64,000 nt of DNA from JARRKC01 sp963723965 (lineage in GTDB: Bacteria > Acidobacteriota > UBA6911 > RPQK01 > JAPXNP01): contig CAVRSV010000001.1 of the NCBI GenBank assembly GCA_963723965.1, positions 682,001 through 746,000 of the forward strand. The letters run 5' to 3'. Positions 9,393 to 19,967 of the stretch are shown here, piece after piece. Position 1 is the first letter of the stretch. Every line of letters begins with the position of its first letter. A program made the position numbers and the translations under genes. The notes below the pieces were generated by a model. It had not been told where the DNA came from. It made no database searches and saw nothing but the letters and a program-made list of their open reading frames with translations.

Positions 9393-12351
9393 TCTCCTCC
9401 GTTGGGTCGGGCCGGTTGCGGACCGCGGCCAGGTAGAGTACCGACGGACGGGTCCCCAGTTCGTCCAGGACCCGGTAGCCCCGCGGGCTCTTGACCAGTT
9501 CGGCTATGGGGCTTTCCGGGTCGTTGAGATCGCCGAAAACGATGGCGCCCGAAGGGCAGGTTTGTTGGCAGGCTGTCTGGATCGTCGGCTTGTCACCGCC
9601 GGCGGCTGCGTCGATCCGGGCCCGTTGGATCCGCTGGATACAGAAACTGCACTTCTCGGCGACTCCCCGCGCGCGTACCGTGACTTCGGGATTGAGCTGG
9701 AGATTCTCGAGTGTGTCGCCCCGGGCGTAATCGAACCAGTTGAAGGCCCGTACCTTGTAGGGACAATTGTTCACGCAGTAGCGCGTGCCGACGCAGCGGT
9801 TGTAGATCTGTTCGTTGAGCCCTTCGGCATCATGAACGGTCGCCAGGACCGGACAGACCGTCTCACAGGGCGCGCGGTCGCACTGCTGGCACAGCATGGG
9901 CTGGAAGTAGACATCCGGGGACCCGGACGCCTGGGCGTAGTAGCGGTCGATCCGCAGCCAGTGCATCTCACGATGTCTTCGGACCTCGTCCTCACCCACG
10001 CAGGGTACGTTGTTCTCCGCCTGGCAGGCCACGACACAGGCCGAGCATCCCGTACACGCGCCGAGGTCGACGACCATTCCCCAGTGGCGTCCGGCGTAGC
10101 GGTGCTCTTCGGGCCAGAGGTTGGGGGCCTCCGGCCGTTGCTCAACCGGCCGCATGAGCAGCAGCTCTTCCATCGTGCTGGTGCGGACGATGTCCGTTCC
10201 CGGGACGACGCGGTCAGCGGAGCCATCCCGTTCCGGGAAGGACTGCACGACGGCCAGCCGGCCGCGTTCGGCCGTGACTTCGAGCCGGACCTTCCGATGG
10301 TATCGGAAGAAGGGACCGTCGAAGACGATCTGGTCGTGCAAACGCACGCCGACTCTCGAATCCATCTCGGCCCGTGGCGCCCCGACCCAATCGGGTCCGA
10401 ACTTCGCAAAGCGCTCCGTTCCCTTCCGCCCATAACCCAGCGCGGCACCCACGGCTGCCTCGTGCAGTCCGGGCTGCACCGAGGCGGGCAAACGGAGTTC
10501 ACCGCCGACCGTGTTCTCGATGCGAATGAAACGGCCATCTTCCAGTGGACCTCCGGCCCCATCCGGCGGAATGACGAGCGGGTTGGTCCAACAGGCCCGG
10601 CTTAGCGGATCGGGGGCTTCCTGCAGCCACGGATTGAGGGCATGGGAGCCGTCGCCGATCGTCACCGAGGGGTAGAGCACCAGGTACCGATCTGCCTCAG
10701 GCGGCTCTTCGACGAGTCGCGCGGCGTCGATCCGGCTCAAGGCCTCGAGGTCGAAGGTCCCGCTGTCCACCCGCTGGGGACGGATTCGGGCCGTTCCGTC
10801 GACCAGAGCCTGATTCCAGAATTCCTCGAAGGGGACGAAGCCGAAACGCTGTTCGAACAACGTCTCCTGCCAATAGGCGCGAACGAGAGAGTATTCGTCG
10901 CGCCGGCCCCCTATCCAACGCTCCAGGCACTCCAGGGGGCTGCGGATCCCCGCCGGCCGCTCCATGACCGGCTGGCGCAGCGAAACGACGCGGGCCGAAG
11001 GCTGCGAGTCGCCCCACGACTCCAGGTAGTGGGGTTCGGGGCAGACGATCCGGGCGTGGTCGGCTGTCTCGTCCAGATGGGTGCCGAAGGCGATCGACAG
11101 GGGCAGCGACTGCATCAGCGAGGCGAGCTGCTCGCCAAAGGGAAGCTCGTAGACGGGGTTGGCGCCGAGGACCAGGAGCGCCCCGACGTCTCCTCTTTCG
11201 AGGTCCTCCAGCAACCAGCGGAGATCCTCTTCCCAGCCCAGGCGCCGGTACGACGGGTACTGGATGTCCAGGGTCCGCCCATAGTTCTGGAGCAGGAAAT
11301 TGGTGTAATTGGTCAGGATCTGGGCGCTCAGATCCTGGGCGCCGCACAGGATCAGGCTCTTGCCACGAAAGCTGTAGAGACGGTCGATCAGCTCGCCGGT
11401 CTGGGCCTCGGTGAGTCCGGGAAGGTCCGGTCGTGGAAGGTCGAGGGGCCTCCCCGATCTTTCGGCGACGCGCACGGCAATCGCTGCCGCCACCCTTGCG
11501 GCGGCCTCTGGATGGGTGGGGATCCTGTAGTCGGCCTTGGCGCCCGTAATCGAGAGGAGCGGTTCGAACTGGTAGTGGAACGAGAAACGCAGACGCGATC
11601 CCTCGAGGGTGCGCCCCGTCCGATAGGCGCGGCCGAATTCGACGGGGGAGATCCAGGTTCCCAGGAAGTCGGCGTCGATCCCCACGATGACCTCGGCCCG
11701 ATCCAGGCGAAAATCCGGCAGGTCTTTCAGGCCATGGGTCAGTTGGTGTGCCGCCCGCATCGCGGAACTGGAAACGGGGTCGTACTGAACCCAGCGCCCC
11801 GCACCCGGGTATCCGTCCACGAAAGAGCGGATCTGGCGGGCGAGGGTCGGACTGTTGACACTGCGGGACAGGACGTAGAGCTTCTTCCCGGCGGCGCCGA
11901 GTCTGCCGAGAGTCTCCCGGACTTCAGCGTCGAGAGCGTCCCAGTCGGAGGGCCGGCCGTCGATCAGCGGTGCACGCAATCGGTGCGAATCGTACAGCTC
12001 GAGAATCGAGGCCTGGCCCGTCGCGCACAGCGCTCCGCCCGAGACGGGATGGTCCGGGTTTCCCTCCAGCTTGATGGGACGTCCGTCGAGCGTCTTGGCG
12101 AGCATGCCGCAACCGGCGGGGCAGGCGCCGCAGACCGTGGTGTAGTAGGTCGGCTCCCCGGGGGTGATTCCGTCGGGCTGAACCAGGTATGGGATCGCCT
12201 TTTCGATCGGTCCCCGCTCGCAGGCGCCCAATGACACGGCGCCCAGGGAGAATCCTGCCAGCTTCAGGAAGTCGCGGCGTCGCACCGGCGGCTCCGGCCG
12301 GGTCGGCTGCTCTTTGGGCTGGGTCTCGCGAGGCTTCATCGGATCAGTCAT
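9385..12351 (-). CDS. actB: ACIII subunit ActB (molybdopterin-like plus iron-sulfur fusion)
   Basis: This 988-residue protein fuses a molybdopterin-oxidoreductase-like domain (about 60-700) to a four-cluster ferredoxin domain (about 740-960). A Tat-type signal, RRRDFLKLAGFSLGA, sits near residue 25. An N-terminal cysteine set (CGACPAGC then LCATGQA) is kept. The C-terminal clusters are CTGCSACVVAC, CQQCDRAPCETVC, CVGTRYCVNNC and CSFC. In characterised ACIII the first domain carries no molybdenum, and the clusters pass electrons towards ActA/ActE. ATG 12351 is chosen four bases after the actA stop; the longer open frame upstream is a shadow of actA. Confidence 0.92.
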
Positions 12352-12355
12352 CTCC

Positions 12356-13012
12356 CTAGTGGTGGCACGTCCCGCAGTCCGTCGAGGCGACCAGGGTCCG
12401 TCCCGAGACGACCCGCCCCTGGTAGAGACGGTGGCAATTGACGCAGAATCCCATCGAGAAGCTGACGGTCTGTCGAATTCTCTCCATCTTCTCGGCCGCT
12501 CCGTGGCAGTAGGCGCAGTCGATGCCGGCCGCCGTGTGGGCTCCGTGATGAAAGACAACGAAATCGGGCAGACGGTTGACGCGCAGCCAACGGATCCGAG
12601 TTCCCGGACGCACGGGGCGCAACTCCGAATCCAATCCCAGCGCATCATAGATCTTCTGGATCTCCGTTGAAGTGACCTTCTGCGGTTCCCGCCCCTCCTT
12701 CTTCGCCTGTTCCTCTTCTGCCTGCACGGCGCCAAGCCGGGCAGCAACAAAGCGATGGCAGTTCATGCACAGGGACGGAGCCGGGGTGCCCGCGTAGCGA
12801 GCACGATAGGCAGCCGGGTGACAGTAGAAACAGGAGATCTGGAGGTCTCCCGAGTGGAGCCGATGGGAAAACGCGATCGGCTGGGTCGGTTCGTAGCCCG
12901 TGTCATTACCCGGCAGGTTGACGTCCGCCAGCTTCATCCCCAGGAGCAGCAGGTTGAGTCCGATGGCCAGGAGGAAGAAAGCCGTCAGCCAGCGTGATTC
13001 AATCGCGCGCAC
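12356..13012 (-). CDS. actA: ACIII subunit ActA (pentaheme cytochrome c)
   Basis: This 218-residue protein starts with a membrane anchor (WLTAFFLLAIGLNLLLLGM) and contains exactly five CxxCH motifs: CFYCH, CMNCH, CAYCH, CVNCH and CGTCH, the last at the very C-terminus. That count is the ActA hallmark. It receives electrons from the ActB clusters in ACIII. GTG 13012 is chosen because GAGGAG lies about eight bases upstream and it overlaps the narI-like gene by 14 bases. Upstream in-frame ATGs lie inside narI. The clean five-heme count argues that the complex is functional. Confidence 0.92.
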   Translation of the reverse strand: MRAIESRWLTAFFLLAIGLNLLLLGMKLADVNLPGNDTGYEPTQPIAFSHRLHSGDLQISCFYCHPAAYRARYAGTPAPSLCMNCHRFVAARLGAVQAEEEQAKKEGREPQKVTSTEIQKIYDALGLDSELRPVRPGTRIRWLRVNRLPDFVVFHHGAHTAAGIDCAYCHGAAEKMERIRQTVSFSMGFCVNCHRLYQGRVVSGRTLVASTDCGTCHH

Positions 13013-13703
13013 GCCGTCTCTCCTCGGTCGCCCAGCGGAAGACCATGAGAGGTCTCCACAGATAGGAGACCGGGACCAGCAGGACATGGGACAGGCGGGT
13101 ATAGGCGATCAGCGCCACCAGGACAAAGGCGTTGCCGACATGCAGCTTGATCAGGAAGGGAGCGTCGATCAGGGGGGCGGGATCGGGGCTCAGGAGAAGC
13201 AGAGAACGGATGTAGGGTGCCGCGGCGGCGGCCAACCAGCCCGTTCCCCAGGGATGCAGGAGGGCGACCAGGATGCCGGTGCCGATCTGGAATCCCACAT
13301 CCGCCAGCACGATCCATTCGAGCAATCCCGTGACGCGCCGAACCCGCGGCGAACTGCGCCGACGCTGTATCCCGATGGAAAGTCCGAGAAACGCGAGCAG
13401 TCCGGCCGTGAGCATGAGCGACTCGAGCAGGTACAGACGGGTTCGGTTGGAGTCCCACCAGATGACCGCTTCGGGCAGGACGAAGCAGAGGGCGTGGACG
13501 AGCAGTGTCGTGAGAAGGCCGTAGTGCAGCGGGACCAGCGCCCAGAAATGCCGGCGGCCCTCCAGGAATTGCGTCGACACCGTTCCCAGCGCGGCGTTGT
13601 GGCCGCGGTAGCGGTGAACGAAGCCGACTGCCAGGAGCAGGAGGGCGGCATAGGGCATCCCGATGAGGATGAAATTGTCGAGGGTGGAGAGCCACTGGCT
13701 CAT
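12999..13703 (-). CDS. NarI-like cytochrome b subunit
   Basis: This 234-residue protein has five transmembrane helices and resembles NarI, the diheme b subunit that exchanges electrons with quinol in membrane nitrate reductase. Two His pairs at NarI heme positions are present: FWALVPLHYGLLTTLLVHAL (two His ten residues apart) and IKLHVGNAFVLVALIAYTRLSH. The SPRVRRVTGLLEW loop also matches NarI (SPRVRATT). Both hemes should therefore bind. The ATG at 13703 overlaps the narH-like stop (ATGA). It is followed directly by actA, so a quinol module of the Nar type and one of the ACIII type share one transcript. Confidence 0.88.
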   Translation of the reverse strand: MSQWLSTLDNFILIGMPYAALLLLAVGFVHRYRGHNAALGTVSTQFLEGRRHFWALVPLHYGLLTTLLVHALCFVLPEAVIWWDSNRTRLYLLESLMLTAGLLAFLGLSIGIQRRRSSPRVRRVTGLLEWIVLADVGFQIGTGILVALLHPWGTGWLAAAAAPYIRSLLLLSPDPAPLIDAPFLIKLHVGNAFVLVALIAYTRLSHVLLVPVSYLWRPLMVFRWATEERRRARD

Positions 13704-15166
13704 GACCGCTCCCTCCTCTCCGACGGTTCGGACCGGCTGGAGCGCTCTTCGGCCTCGATCGCCGTGGGGCGCTGTCCTCCCTGTCCGGCCCCGGTGCTGC
13801 CGACCGCCGGCGTCCGGAGACCGGGAAGGGCCACGCGGCCTTGCAGAGGCGTCGCCCAGAGCAGCCGCCAGATCGACTCGGCCTCCTCCTGGCTGCAGTC
13901 GGCCCCGGCGAGGAGCCGGAGCGTGTCGCCGTTCGCCGCACCCAATCGCCGGACCGAAGCTGCATAGTGCCGCACGGCGAGGAGCTTCATCAGGGCCGAG
14001 CGAACCAGTGTCTGGTTGCCGGCCGCGAACAGAGAGGCGAGGTAGTCGACGGGCACCTCCAGCCGATCGATGATCGCGGCGGCATCAGCGGGGTTCTCCT
14101 GGTCCCTTCGGGAATAGACCAGCGGCGGCACGTAGAAAGCCATCGGGAGGGTGCGCCATTCGGGGTGAAGGGGCAGAGCGAGGCGCCATTCCACCAGGAA
14201 CCGGTAGACGGGTGAACGCGCGGCTGCCTCCAGGGCCTGCCCGGAAATGCCGTTGCGCCGGGCGGCGTCGACGACCGCCGCATCCGCCGGATCGAGGATC
14301 ACGGAGCGCAGTGCGTCGACCAGGTCGGTCTCTTCGGCCTCGGCCGCCTCTCGGATACGGTCTGCATCGTAGAGCAGTAAGCCCAGGTACTGGTCGCCTC
14401 CGGGTGAGGCCGTGCAGCAGACGGAGGCCTGACCGTTCTCCGTCAGCGGGTAGCACAGGTGGCATTTCTCGGATTTCCCCGTGCTCCAGTTGAAGTAAAC
14501 CTTCTTGTAGGGACAGGCGGGCACACAGGAACGCCAGGACCGGCAGCGTTCCTGGTCGATCAGAACCAGGCCGTCCTCTCCCCGCTTATAGGTGGCGCCG
14601 GAAGGACAGGCGGCGACGCAGGAGGGATTCAGACACTGATTGCAGATGCGGGGCAGCTCGAAGAAGGACGCGGGATTCGCGGTGTCGGCTGCCAGGTTGG
14701 GATCCCGGTCTGCCGAGCGGGCGGAACCGGCCAGCTCGTCGTCCCAGTTGGGACCGGCGGTCGGCACCACGGGTTCCCCCGTCATCAAGGAAACGAGGGG
14801 GAGTGCGGGCCCCATCGGCCCGTCCTCACGGTCCCGCAAAACGGCGCGTGCGTAGTCCCACGGCTCATAGTAGTCGTCCAGGACCGGCATCGAGGGATCG
14901 TGAAAGATGTTGAGAAAGGCCCGGAGCCTTCCGCTCGACGACAGAGCCAGGCCGTCGCGCGACCTCTCCCATCCGCCCGGGAAGCGGGACTGGTCTTCCC
15001 AGCCGCGGGGATAGCCGGTACCGGGACGCGTTTCCGCGTTGTGCCACCAGGCGTACTCTGCTCCCTGCCGGTCGGTCCAGGTCTCCTTGCAGGCCAGGCT
15101 CGAAGCACTCGAGCCGTGGCTCTTGTCGAGCACGAAGACGACGGCGAGATGACAGCGCACGTTCAC
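13700..15166 (-). CDS. NarH-like iron-sulfur subunit lacking cluster FS1 ligands
   Basis: This 488-residue protein aligns end to end with the beta subunit of respiratory nitrate reductase (EYAWWHNAETRPG, DDYYEPWDYA, NQCLNPSCVAACPSGA, KSEKCHLCYP, RTLPMAFYVPPL). In E. coli NarH the first cluster is held by C16, C19, C22 and C263. Here LDKCIGCHTC is replaced by LDKSHGSSAS, and the fourth ligand (VCSETC) is replaced by VCCTAS, so all four are Ser. Ligands of the other three clusters look intact. Start GTG 15166 overlaps the narG-like TGA and has GAGGAG upstream. No narJ-like chaperone gene follows. It is nitrate-reductase-like in ancestry, but the electron path to the Mo subunit may be broken or rerouted. 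Confidence 0.88.
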   Translation of the reverse strand: MNVRCHLAVVFVLDKSHGSSASSLACKETWTDRQGAEYAWWHNAETRPGTGYPRGWEDQSRFPGGWERSRDGLALSSSGRLRAFLNIFHDPSMPVLDDYYEPWDYARAVLRDREDGPMGPALPLVSLMTGEPVVPTAGPNWDDELAGSARSADRDPNLAADTANPASFFELPRICNQCLNPSCVAACPSGATYKRGEDGLVLIDQERCRSWRSCVPACPYKKVYFNWSTGKSEKCHLCYPLTENGQASVCCTASPGGDQYLGLLLYDADRIREAAEAEETDLVDALRSVILDPADAAVVDAARRNGISGQALEAAARSPVYRFLVEWRLALPLHPEWRTLPMAFYVPPLVYSRRDQENPADAAAIIDRLEVPVDYLASLFAAGNQTLVRSALMKLLAVRHYAASVRRLGAANGDTLRLLAGADCSQEEAESIWRLLWATPLQGRVALPGLRTPAVGSTGAGQGGQRPTAIEAEERSSRSEPSERRERS

Positions 15167-18100
15167 GGTAACGACTCCTCTTTGCGAGAATGCCGACGGG
15201 CGATGACTGCGCAAGAACCCGGCAGGGGAGACCTCCAATGGGTCGGAAGCCGGTCGCACGACCCGAGCGCCGGGGCTCCCACCGTCCCGGATCGCACGCC
15301 CGGTCCGAGATCCCCGTCGAAGAGCCACGGCTCCGGCGGCGGGCCGGGGGTCCGGAATGGATACGTCTCTGGCGAGCCGAGTGCCACTCCTCGGGGAACG
15401 GCCCGGCTGACGGCACAGCGCGCCACATGAACCCGCTCCTCGAAGTGCAGCTCGATCCAGTCGTTGTCGTCGACGCCCATCCGCTGGGCGTCCTCGGGGC
15501 TGATCCAGACTGGTGCGGGTCCGCGAAACAGGGCGCCGACGTTGCGTCGGTCGGCGAAGAGACTGCCGAAGGTCCACTTGTCCCGGATGGAGCGCCAGCG
15601 GAGCCGGACGGCGGGTTCGGCGCCGGAGGAGGATCCGCTCGAGTCGAGCCGGCCGGCCGGGGTGCTCGTTTCCGGTCCGGAAGGGAGGCCCACGAACAGT
15701 TGCTGTCGGCCTGTGAGGGTTCGCCAGGGAATGTCGTATTCAACATTGAGCGCGAACGGCACGTATGGCCGCGATCCGGAAATGCCCGACCAGAGAGGTG
15801 TCACCAGGGGCCGTCGAGGCGCCGCCATCAGTTCGAGCCAGTTGATCCGCGTCGGGCGCTGGGGTTCGGCGAGGCCCTGCAGGGGAACTCCGGTTTCCTG
15901 CTCCAGACGGCGAAAGAGACGGAAGGCGGCCTCCCCGTTCGTGGCGCTGGAGAGTTGCAGAATCGTGTCGCAGACGACCGAGTCCAGGATCAGCTCGACA
16001 GGGTCGGTCAGCGTCGACTCCGGATCGGAGGCCGGGGACGCGCGCCGGGCCTCACCGGGAGGCGGAAACGTCGCAGGAGGCGAATCCACCGGGGCCGCGA
16101 ACCCCGGGTTGGGCCGCTCGGGTCCCAGCGTATCGAAATGGCGGGCCAGTTCAGCGTAGCGGCGTTCGATCGTGATGGTCTGCCGTTCCGTACCGCCGTC
16201 CTGGCATCGGACCGGATCCAGGATCGCGTCGGGACAATGGATGGCGGCCAGATCGGAGAATCGCCGGGCCAGGCGGCGGAAGATCTGCCACTCGCTCAGG
16301 CTCTCTCCCCGAGGTGCCACCACGGGAACGACCGCCTGGATCGATCCCGGCCGCTCCGCCGAGTTGAGATCGCACCTCTCGTACCAGGTCGCAGCAGGCA
16401 GGATGACGTCGGCCGTCAGAGCCGTGGGATCGATCCGGAAGCTCAGGTCGACGACCAGGTCCGGAGCGCACTCGCTCCCTTCGCCGGCCCCCGCGTTCGA
16501 AGCGGAAGCATCGACCGTTCCTCCTGGTTCGGGGTCCGCACGGAGAGGCCCCTGCCAGATCCGGTCGGAGACGGCCGGATCCAGTCCCCAGGTCAGCAGG
16601 ATCCGCGGAGCGGATTCGATCGTCGTCCTCGCCGCGCGTACCCAGTCGCGGGCGCGACCGACCAGGGACCAGGAATCAGCGGGAATGATCTTGCGCTGTC
16701 CCGAATAGTAACCGAGGCCGCCGCCCCTCCGGCCCATGCAGCCGGTAAGGATGAGGGTATGAGCGATCCCGGAGAGGACGCCGGCCGAGGGGGAGTTGCG
16801 GAGACCGTCCGGTCCGACCAGGACCAGGCATCGCCCGCCTGTGCGCCGGGCCGTCTCACCCCACTCACCGGCGAAGCGGTCGATCGTCTCGGCGCTGACG
16901 CCGCAGTGCTCTTCGGCCCAGCCGGGCGCGTCGAAGACGGACTCGTCACACGGCCGGACCTCCGGGTCGGACAACGTCCGGGGCACTCCGTAGTGGGCGA
17001 GGAACAGATCCATCACCGTCGTCACCATCACCGGATCGCCGCCGGTCGACGCCAGCCTGCGGGCGGGAACGGAGCGGACGGCCGCCTCGCCGCTGAGGCA
17101 ATCGACGAGACGGACGGGAACGGTCCTGTCCTGGTCGTACATACTCAGACGGGGCAGCACCGGGGCACCGGTCCGGGCGTTTTCCAGACGCAGGTTTCCC
17201 CGGCCTGCGGCGTTTGTGTTCCCCGGGGAGGCCGGACCCTGCAGCGCCGTGGGCTGGTCGGTCGTTTCATCCCAGACGAGGAATCCAGCTCCGGGCACGG
17301 CACTTCTGGGGTGGTCGCCCGGGACGGCCGCCTCGTACAGACCGGAGGCCACCCACTCTTCGCCGAGGGGACGCAAAGCAACCAGAAGGGGCCCATCGGT
17401 GAAGCGACGGACGTAATCGGCGAAGGGTCCTTCGCAGGTTCCCGCGAAGTAGCGAAGCAGCAGCGAGCGGACCACCGCGCGCCAGAAGACCCCCGCCCGC
17501 TCCGGGGCCAGAGGGATCCAGTGATCGCAGCGAGCGGCCGTGCCGTCCTGAACGTCCGTCAGGGCCCAGAGTCGCGCTCCTTGCTGACGCGCGCAGGACC
17601 AGCTGGCGCGCGTCTGCGCTCAGGGCGGAGAAGGGATCGATGCCCCAGACCGCGATCATCTCCGCCTCCGCCCAGGAGGCTGCCTCGGGAGCGTCGCTGT
17701 CTTCTCCCCAGATCGAATGCAGGGTAGCCCGGACGATTTCTTCTCCGTCGTCCGGGGCGGCTTCGACACCGCCCAGTAAATGCAGGAAGCGGAGGCCCGA
17801 AGCCGCCGTGACGAGGGCCGAAGCGGGATTCGAGGTGGTGCCCACGATGCGGTCGGGTCCGGACGTCCTGACGGTGTGCAGGAGAGCGGCCGCCACCAGC
17901 TCCTCGACCGTCTGCCAGTCGCTGGAGCGCAGGCCGCCACAACCCCTTGCCTGTCGCCAGCGCCCGACGACGGCCGGGTCTTCGAGCAGCGACGCCCAGG
18001 CACGAACCGGATCCTGGTAGCGGTTTCGTGCCCGCTGCCAGGCCTCGAGCAGCGATTCGCGCACCATCGGCTGGAGCACCCGTGCATGGTCGTCGACATA

Positions 18101-18364
18101 GGACGCCCCGCACAGGCCCGGCGCACAGCAGCGGGGCTCGTCTGAGCCGGTTGCCGAACCTCCCGGAGTCGCAGTCGGTCGTTCGAACACGATGCGGTCG
18201 CGGCGTACCCCAACCTCCATCTCGCAGCCGCCTCCGCAGTTGACGGCGTGGGTGGTTTGCACCACTCGATCCACTGCAAAGCGGTCCCGCGGACCGTCCT
18301 CCCAGCAGCGGAGTTGCGGCTTGTCGATATCCTGATGCCACGGGCGTCGTTTACGGGCCATCAT
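15163..18364 (-). CDS. NarG-like molybdopterin subunit, split by a one-base frameshift
   Basis: Two overlapping frames together encode a protein of about 1066 residues related to nitrate reductase alpha. The first (18364 to about 17590) carries the N-terminal cluster motif THAVNCGGGC and PMVRESLLEAW. The second (about 17590 to 15163) carries ARQQGARLWALTD, GPFADYVRRFTDGPLLV, the LTGCMGRRGGG and GYYSGQRKI segments, and RIDPTALTADVILPAATWYE. The switch lies in a GCGCGC run near 17585-17595, where one extra base (or two missing) breaks the frame. The locus length is 3n+1, consistent with one extra base. The ATG at 18364 overlaps the cytochrome stop. It could be a sequencing error, a real lesion or a slippery site. 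Confidence 0.82.
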
Positions 18365-19206
18365 CTTCCTCGGGAACGGTCCTTCCAGATTCGACCGCCT
18401 GCGGCCAGGCAGACGGCGGTCCCGAGGAGCCCGATGAACAACAAAGCCGATCGTTGAGCGGTCGGATCGGCCTCTGCGTTGTTCTTCGCCTCGTCCTCGA
18501 GAAACGCCGCAATCGCCGTGATGTCTTCCTGTGCGAAGGGCCGGTTCCGAAAGACCGACGACATGGTGGGTGTGGCGGGGGCCAGCAACCACGAGGCCAG
18601 CGCTCTCCGTCCGCCGAGCCGCTCATAGACCTTGGTCAGGTCGGGGCCGATGCGGCCTCCCCCGAGTCCATCGAGTCCGGTCACGGAATGGCAGGAGACA
18701 CAGGCCGGTCCGCCGTTGGCCAGTCGTCGTGCGCCCAGGAAAATGTTGCGTCCCCGGGCGATCTCCTCGGGCGAGATGGGGCGGTCCGAGATCTGAAGTC
18801 CCATGAAATGGGACTCCTCGAGCTGGCTTTCCTTCTCGATCATGTCGAGCAGCGCCTCGGCCAGGGACTGGCTCATTCCCGGAACCCGAGGCATGATGAC
18901 TCCCCGGGCTTCCTTGGCCAGTTGGACAGCCGTCGGGTCCCCACTGTCGATGACCTCCTTCGGATTCTGCATGAAGGTCACCAGCCAGCGACGTTCCTGC
19001 CGCTGCAGCACGTTCTTGAGGTCGGGGCCGGTCACTCGGCCCCCACCGATGGTGTGGCAGCTGTAACAGTTGGTGCGGAAGAAGACAGCCGGATCCTGGG
19101 CGCTCACCAAAGCACTCCCGCCCAGCCAGAGCAGCAGGGCCAGCAACCCGAAACCCGGAACCCGGAACTGGGAACTCGATTGGCGCCCGCGGGAGAGTCT
19201 ACACAT
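18361..19206 (-). CDS. Membrane-anchored diheme cytochrome c (NarC-like)
   Basis: This 281-residue protein has an N-terminal signal anchor (FGLLALLLWLGGSALVSA) and two heme c motifs, CYSCH near residue 48 and CVSCH near 177, each in a cytochrome c fold (GPDLKNV and GPDLTKV follow). A C-terminal transmembrane helix, SALLFIGLLGTAVCLAAGG, ends it. A diheme NarC in front of narGHI is known from Thermus, where it serves the nitrate reductase complex. ATG 19206 is chosen because it overlaps the rrf2 stop by eight bases; the longer upstream frame is rrf2 shadow. It should sit in the periplasm as donor or acceptor to the NarGHI-like part. Confidence 0.87.
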   Translation of the reverse strand: MCRLSRGRQSSSQFRVPGFGLLALLLWLGGSALVSAQDPAVFFRTNCYSCHTIGGGRVTGPDLKNVLQRQERRWLVTFMQNPKEVIDSGDPTAVQLAKEARGVIMPRVPGMSQSLAEALLDMIEKESQLEESHFMGLQISDRPISPEEIARGRNIFLGARRLANGGPACVSCHSVTGLDGLGGGRIGPDLTKVYERLGGRRALASWLLAPATPTMSSVFRNRPFAQEDITAIAAFLEDEAKNNAEADPTAQRSALLFIGLLGTAVCLAAGGRIWKDRSRGR

Positions 19207-19672
19207 CGTGATGCTCGGCTGCAGGCAGGAGCTCCGGCTCCAGTGGAGAAGTGGAGATGTCGGCCAGTGTGGTCGCCTCCAGAAAGTGGATGTAAGAATC
19301 CCGCACCTGCCGCCAGGAATCATGGGCGGGACAGGGATCCTCGTCCGAGCAGACGCGATGCCGACCCAGCAGGCAGCTCGGTTTGGCCCGCGGTCCGTCG
19401 AAAATCTCGACGATGTCGATCAGGGGGACTTCCATGGCATCGGACAACAGGCGGTAGCCTCCTCCGCTTCCACGGGAAGCCGCCACGATGCCCGCCCGGC
19501 CGAGCGGCAGCAGCATCTTCGACAAGTAGTGCACCGGGACCTTGGCTCGCCGCGCCAGTTCGTGCCCCGGCAGGGACGTGTCCTGGGGCAGCCGGGCCAG
19601 GCAGATCAAAGTACGAAGCGCGTAACCGGCCGTGACGCTGAACACACCCTCATCCCTCCCTCGAAACTCCAT
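19199..19672 (-). CDS. Rrf2-family transcriptional regulator
   Basis: This 157-residue winged-helix regulator heads the respiratory operon. The DNA-binding part is residues about 5-75 (LPGHELARRAKVPVHYLSKMLLPLGRAGIV, then SRGSGGGYRL). Three cysteines, CLLGRHRVCSDEDPC near 115-129, match the cluster-binding triad seen in Fe-S-sensing members such as NsrR and IscR. It probably senses nitric oxide, oxygen or cluster status and controls the operon that it begins. ATG 19672 is chosen because a good promoter lies just upstream, between this ATG and the longer start at 19717. Its start codon lies inside a perfect palindrome, so autoregulation is likely. Confidence 0.9.
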   Translation of the reverse strand: MEFRGRDEGVFSVTAGYALRTLICLARLPQDTSLPGHELARRAKVPVHYLSKMLLPLGRAGIVAASRGSGGGYRLLSDAMEVPLIDIVEIFDGPRAKPSCLLGRHRVCSDEDPCPAHDSWRQVRDSYIHFLEATTLADISTSPLEPELLPAAEHHDV

Positions 19673-19681
19673 TGTGGAGTT
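19665..19681. promoter_or_regulatory. Palindromic candidate Rrf2 operator
   Basis: AACTCCATTGTGGAGTT is a perfect 7+3+7 palindrome that covers the rrf2 start codon and lies just downstream of the -10 box. Rrf2 proteins bind as dimers to such dyads, so this is the natural candidate for autorepression. Confidence 0.6.
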
Positions 19682-19688
19682 CCGGATG

Positions 19689-19717
19689 AAAATATCCGCA
19701 TTGTCTCGGGCTGTCAA
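19689..19717 (-). promoter_or_regulatory. Sigma70 promoter of the rrf2-nar-act operon
   Basis: On the minus strand TTGACA (19712-19717) and TATTTT (19689-19694) are 17 bases apart. This is the best promoter match in the window. The expected start of transcription is within about ten bases of the rrf2 ATG. Confidence 0.7.
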
Positions 19718-19967
19718 TCAGCGGGGAGGGTTCGTCGCCCTTCGCCACTTCGCCCTTCGCACTTCGCCCTTCGGCGTTGGGCCTTCGCCGTTCGGCCCGG
19801 AGAACGGGAGCGCGGGAGCGCGGGAGAACGGGATGCCGCTCCGTATTTCAGAACCCGAACGAAGTGAGGCGCCCCGCGCCGGGCCCGGAGAACGGGAGCG
19901 ACGGGAGAACGGGAAACGGGAGGCTCGGGACCGCAGAACCTGGAACGGGAGCCGTGGAACCTGAGGG

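Noticed and set aside
15190..17727. Open frame of 845 codons opposite the NarG-like gene
   Set aside because: It is an antisense shadow without motifs, whereas the minus-strand frames carry clear NarG signatures.
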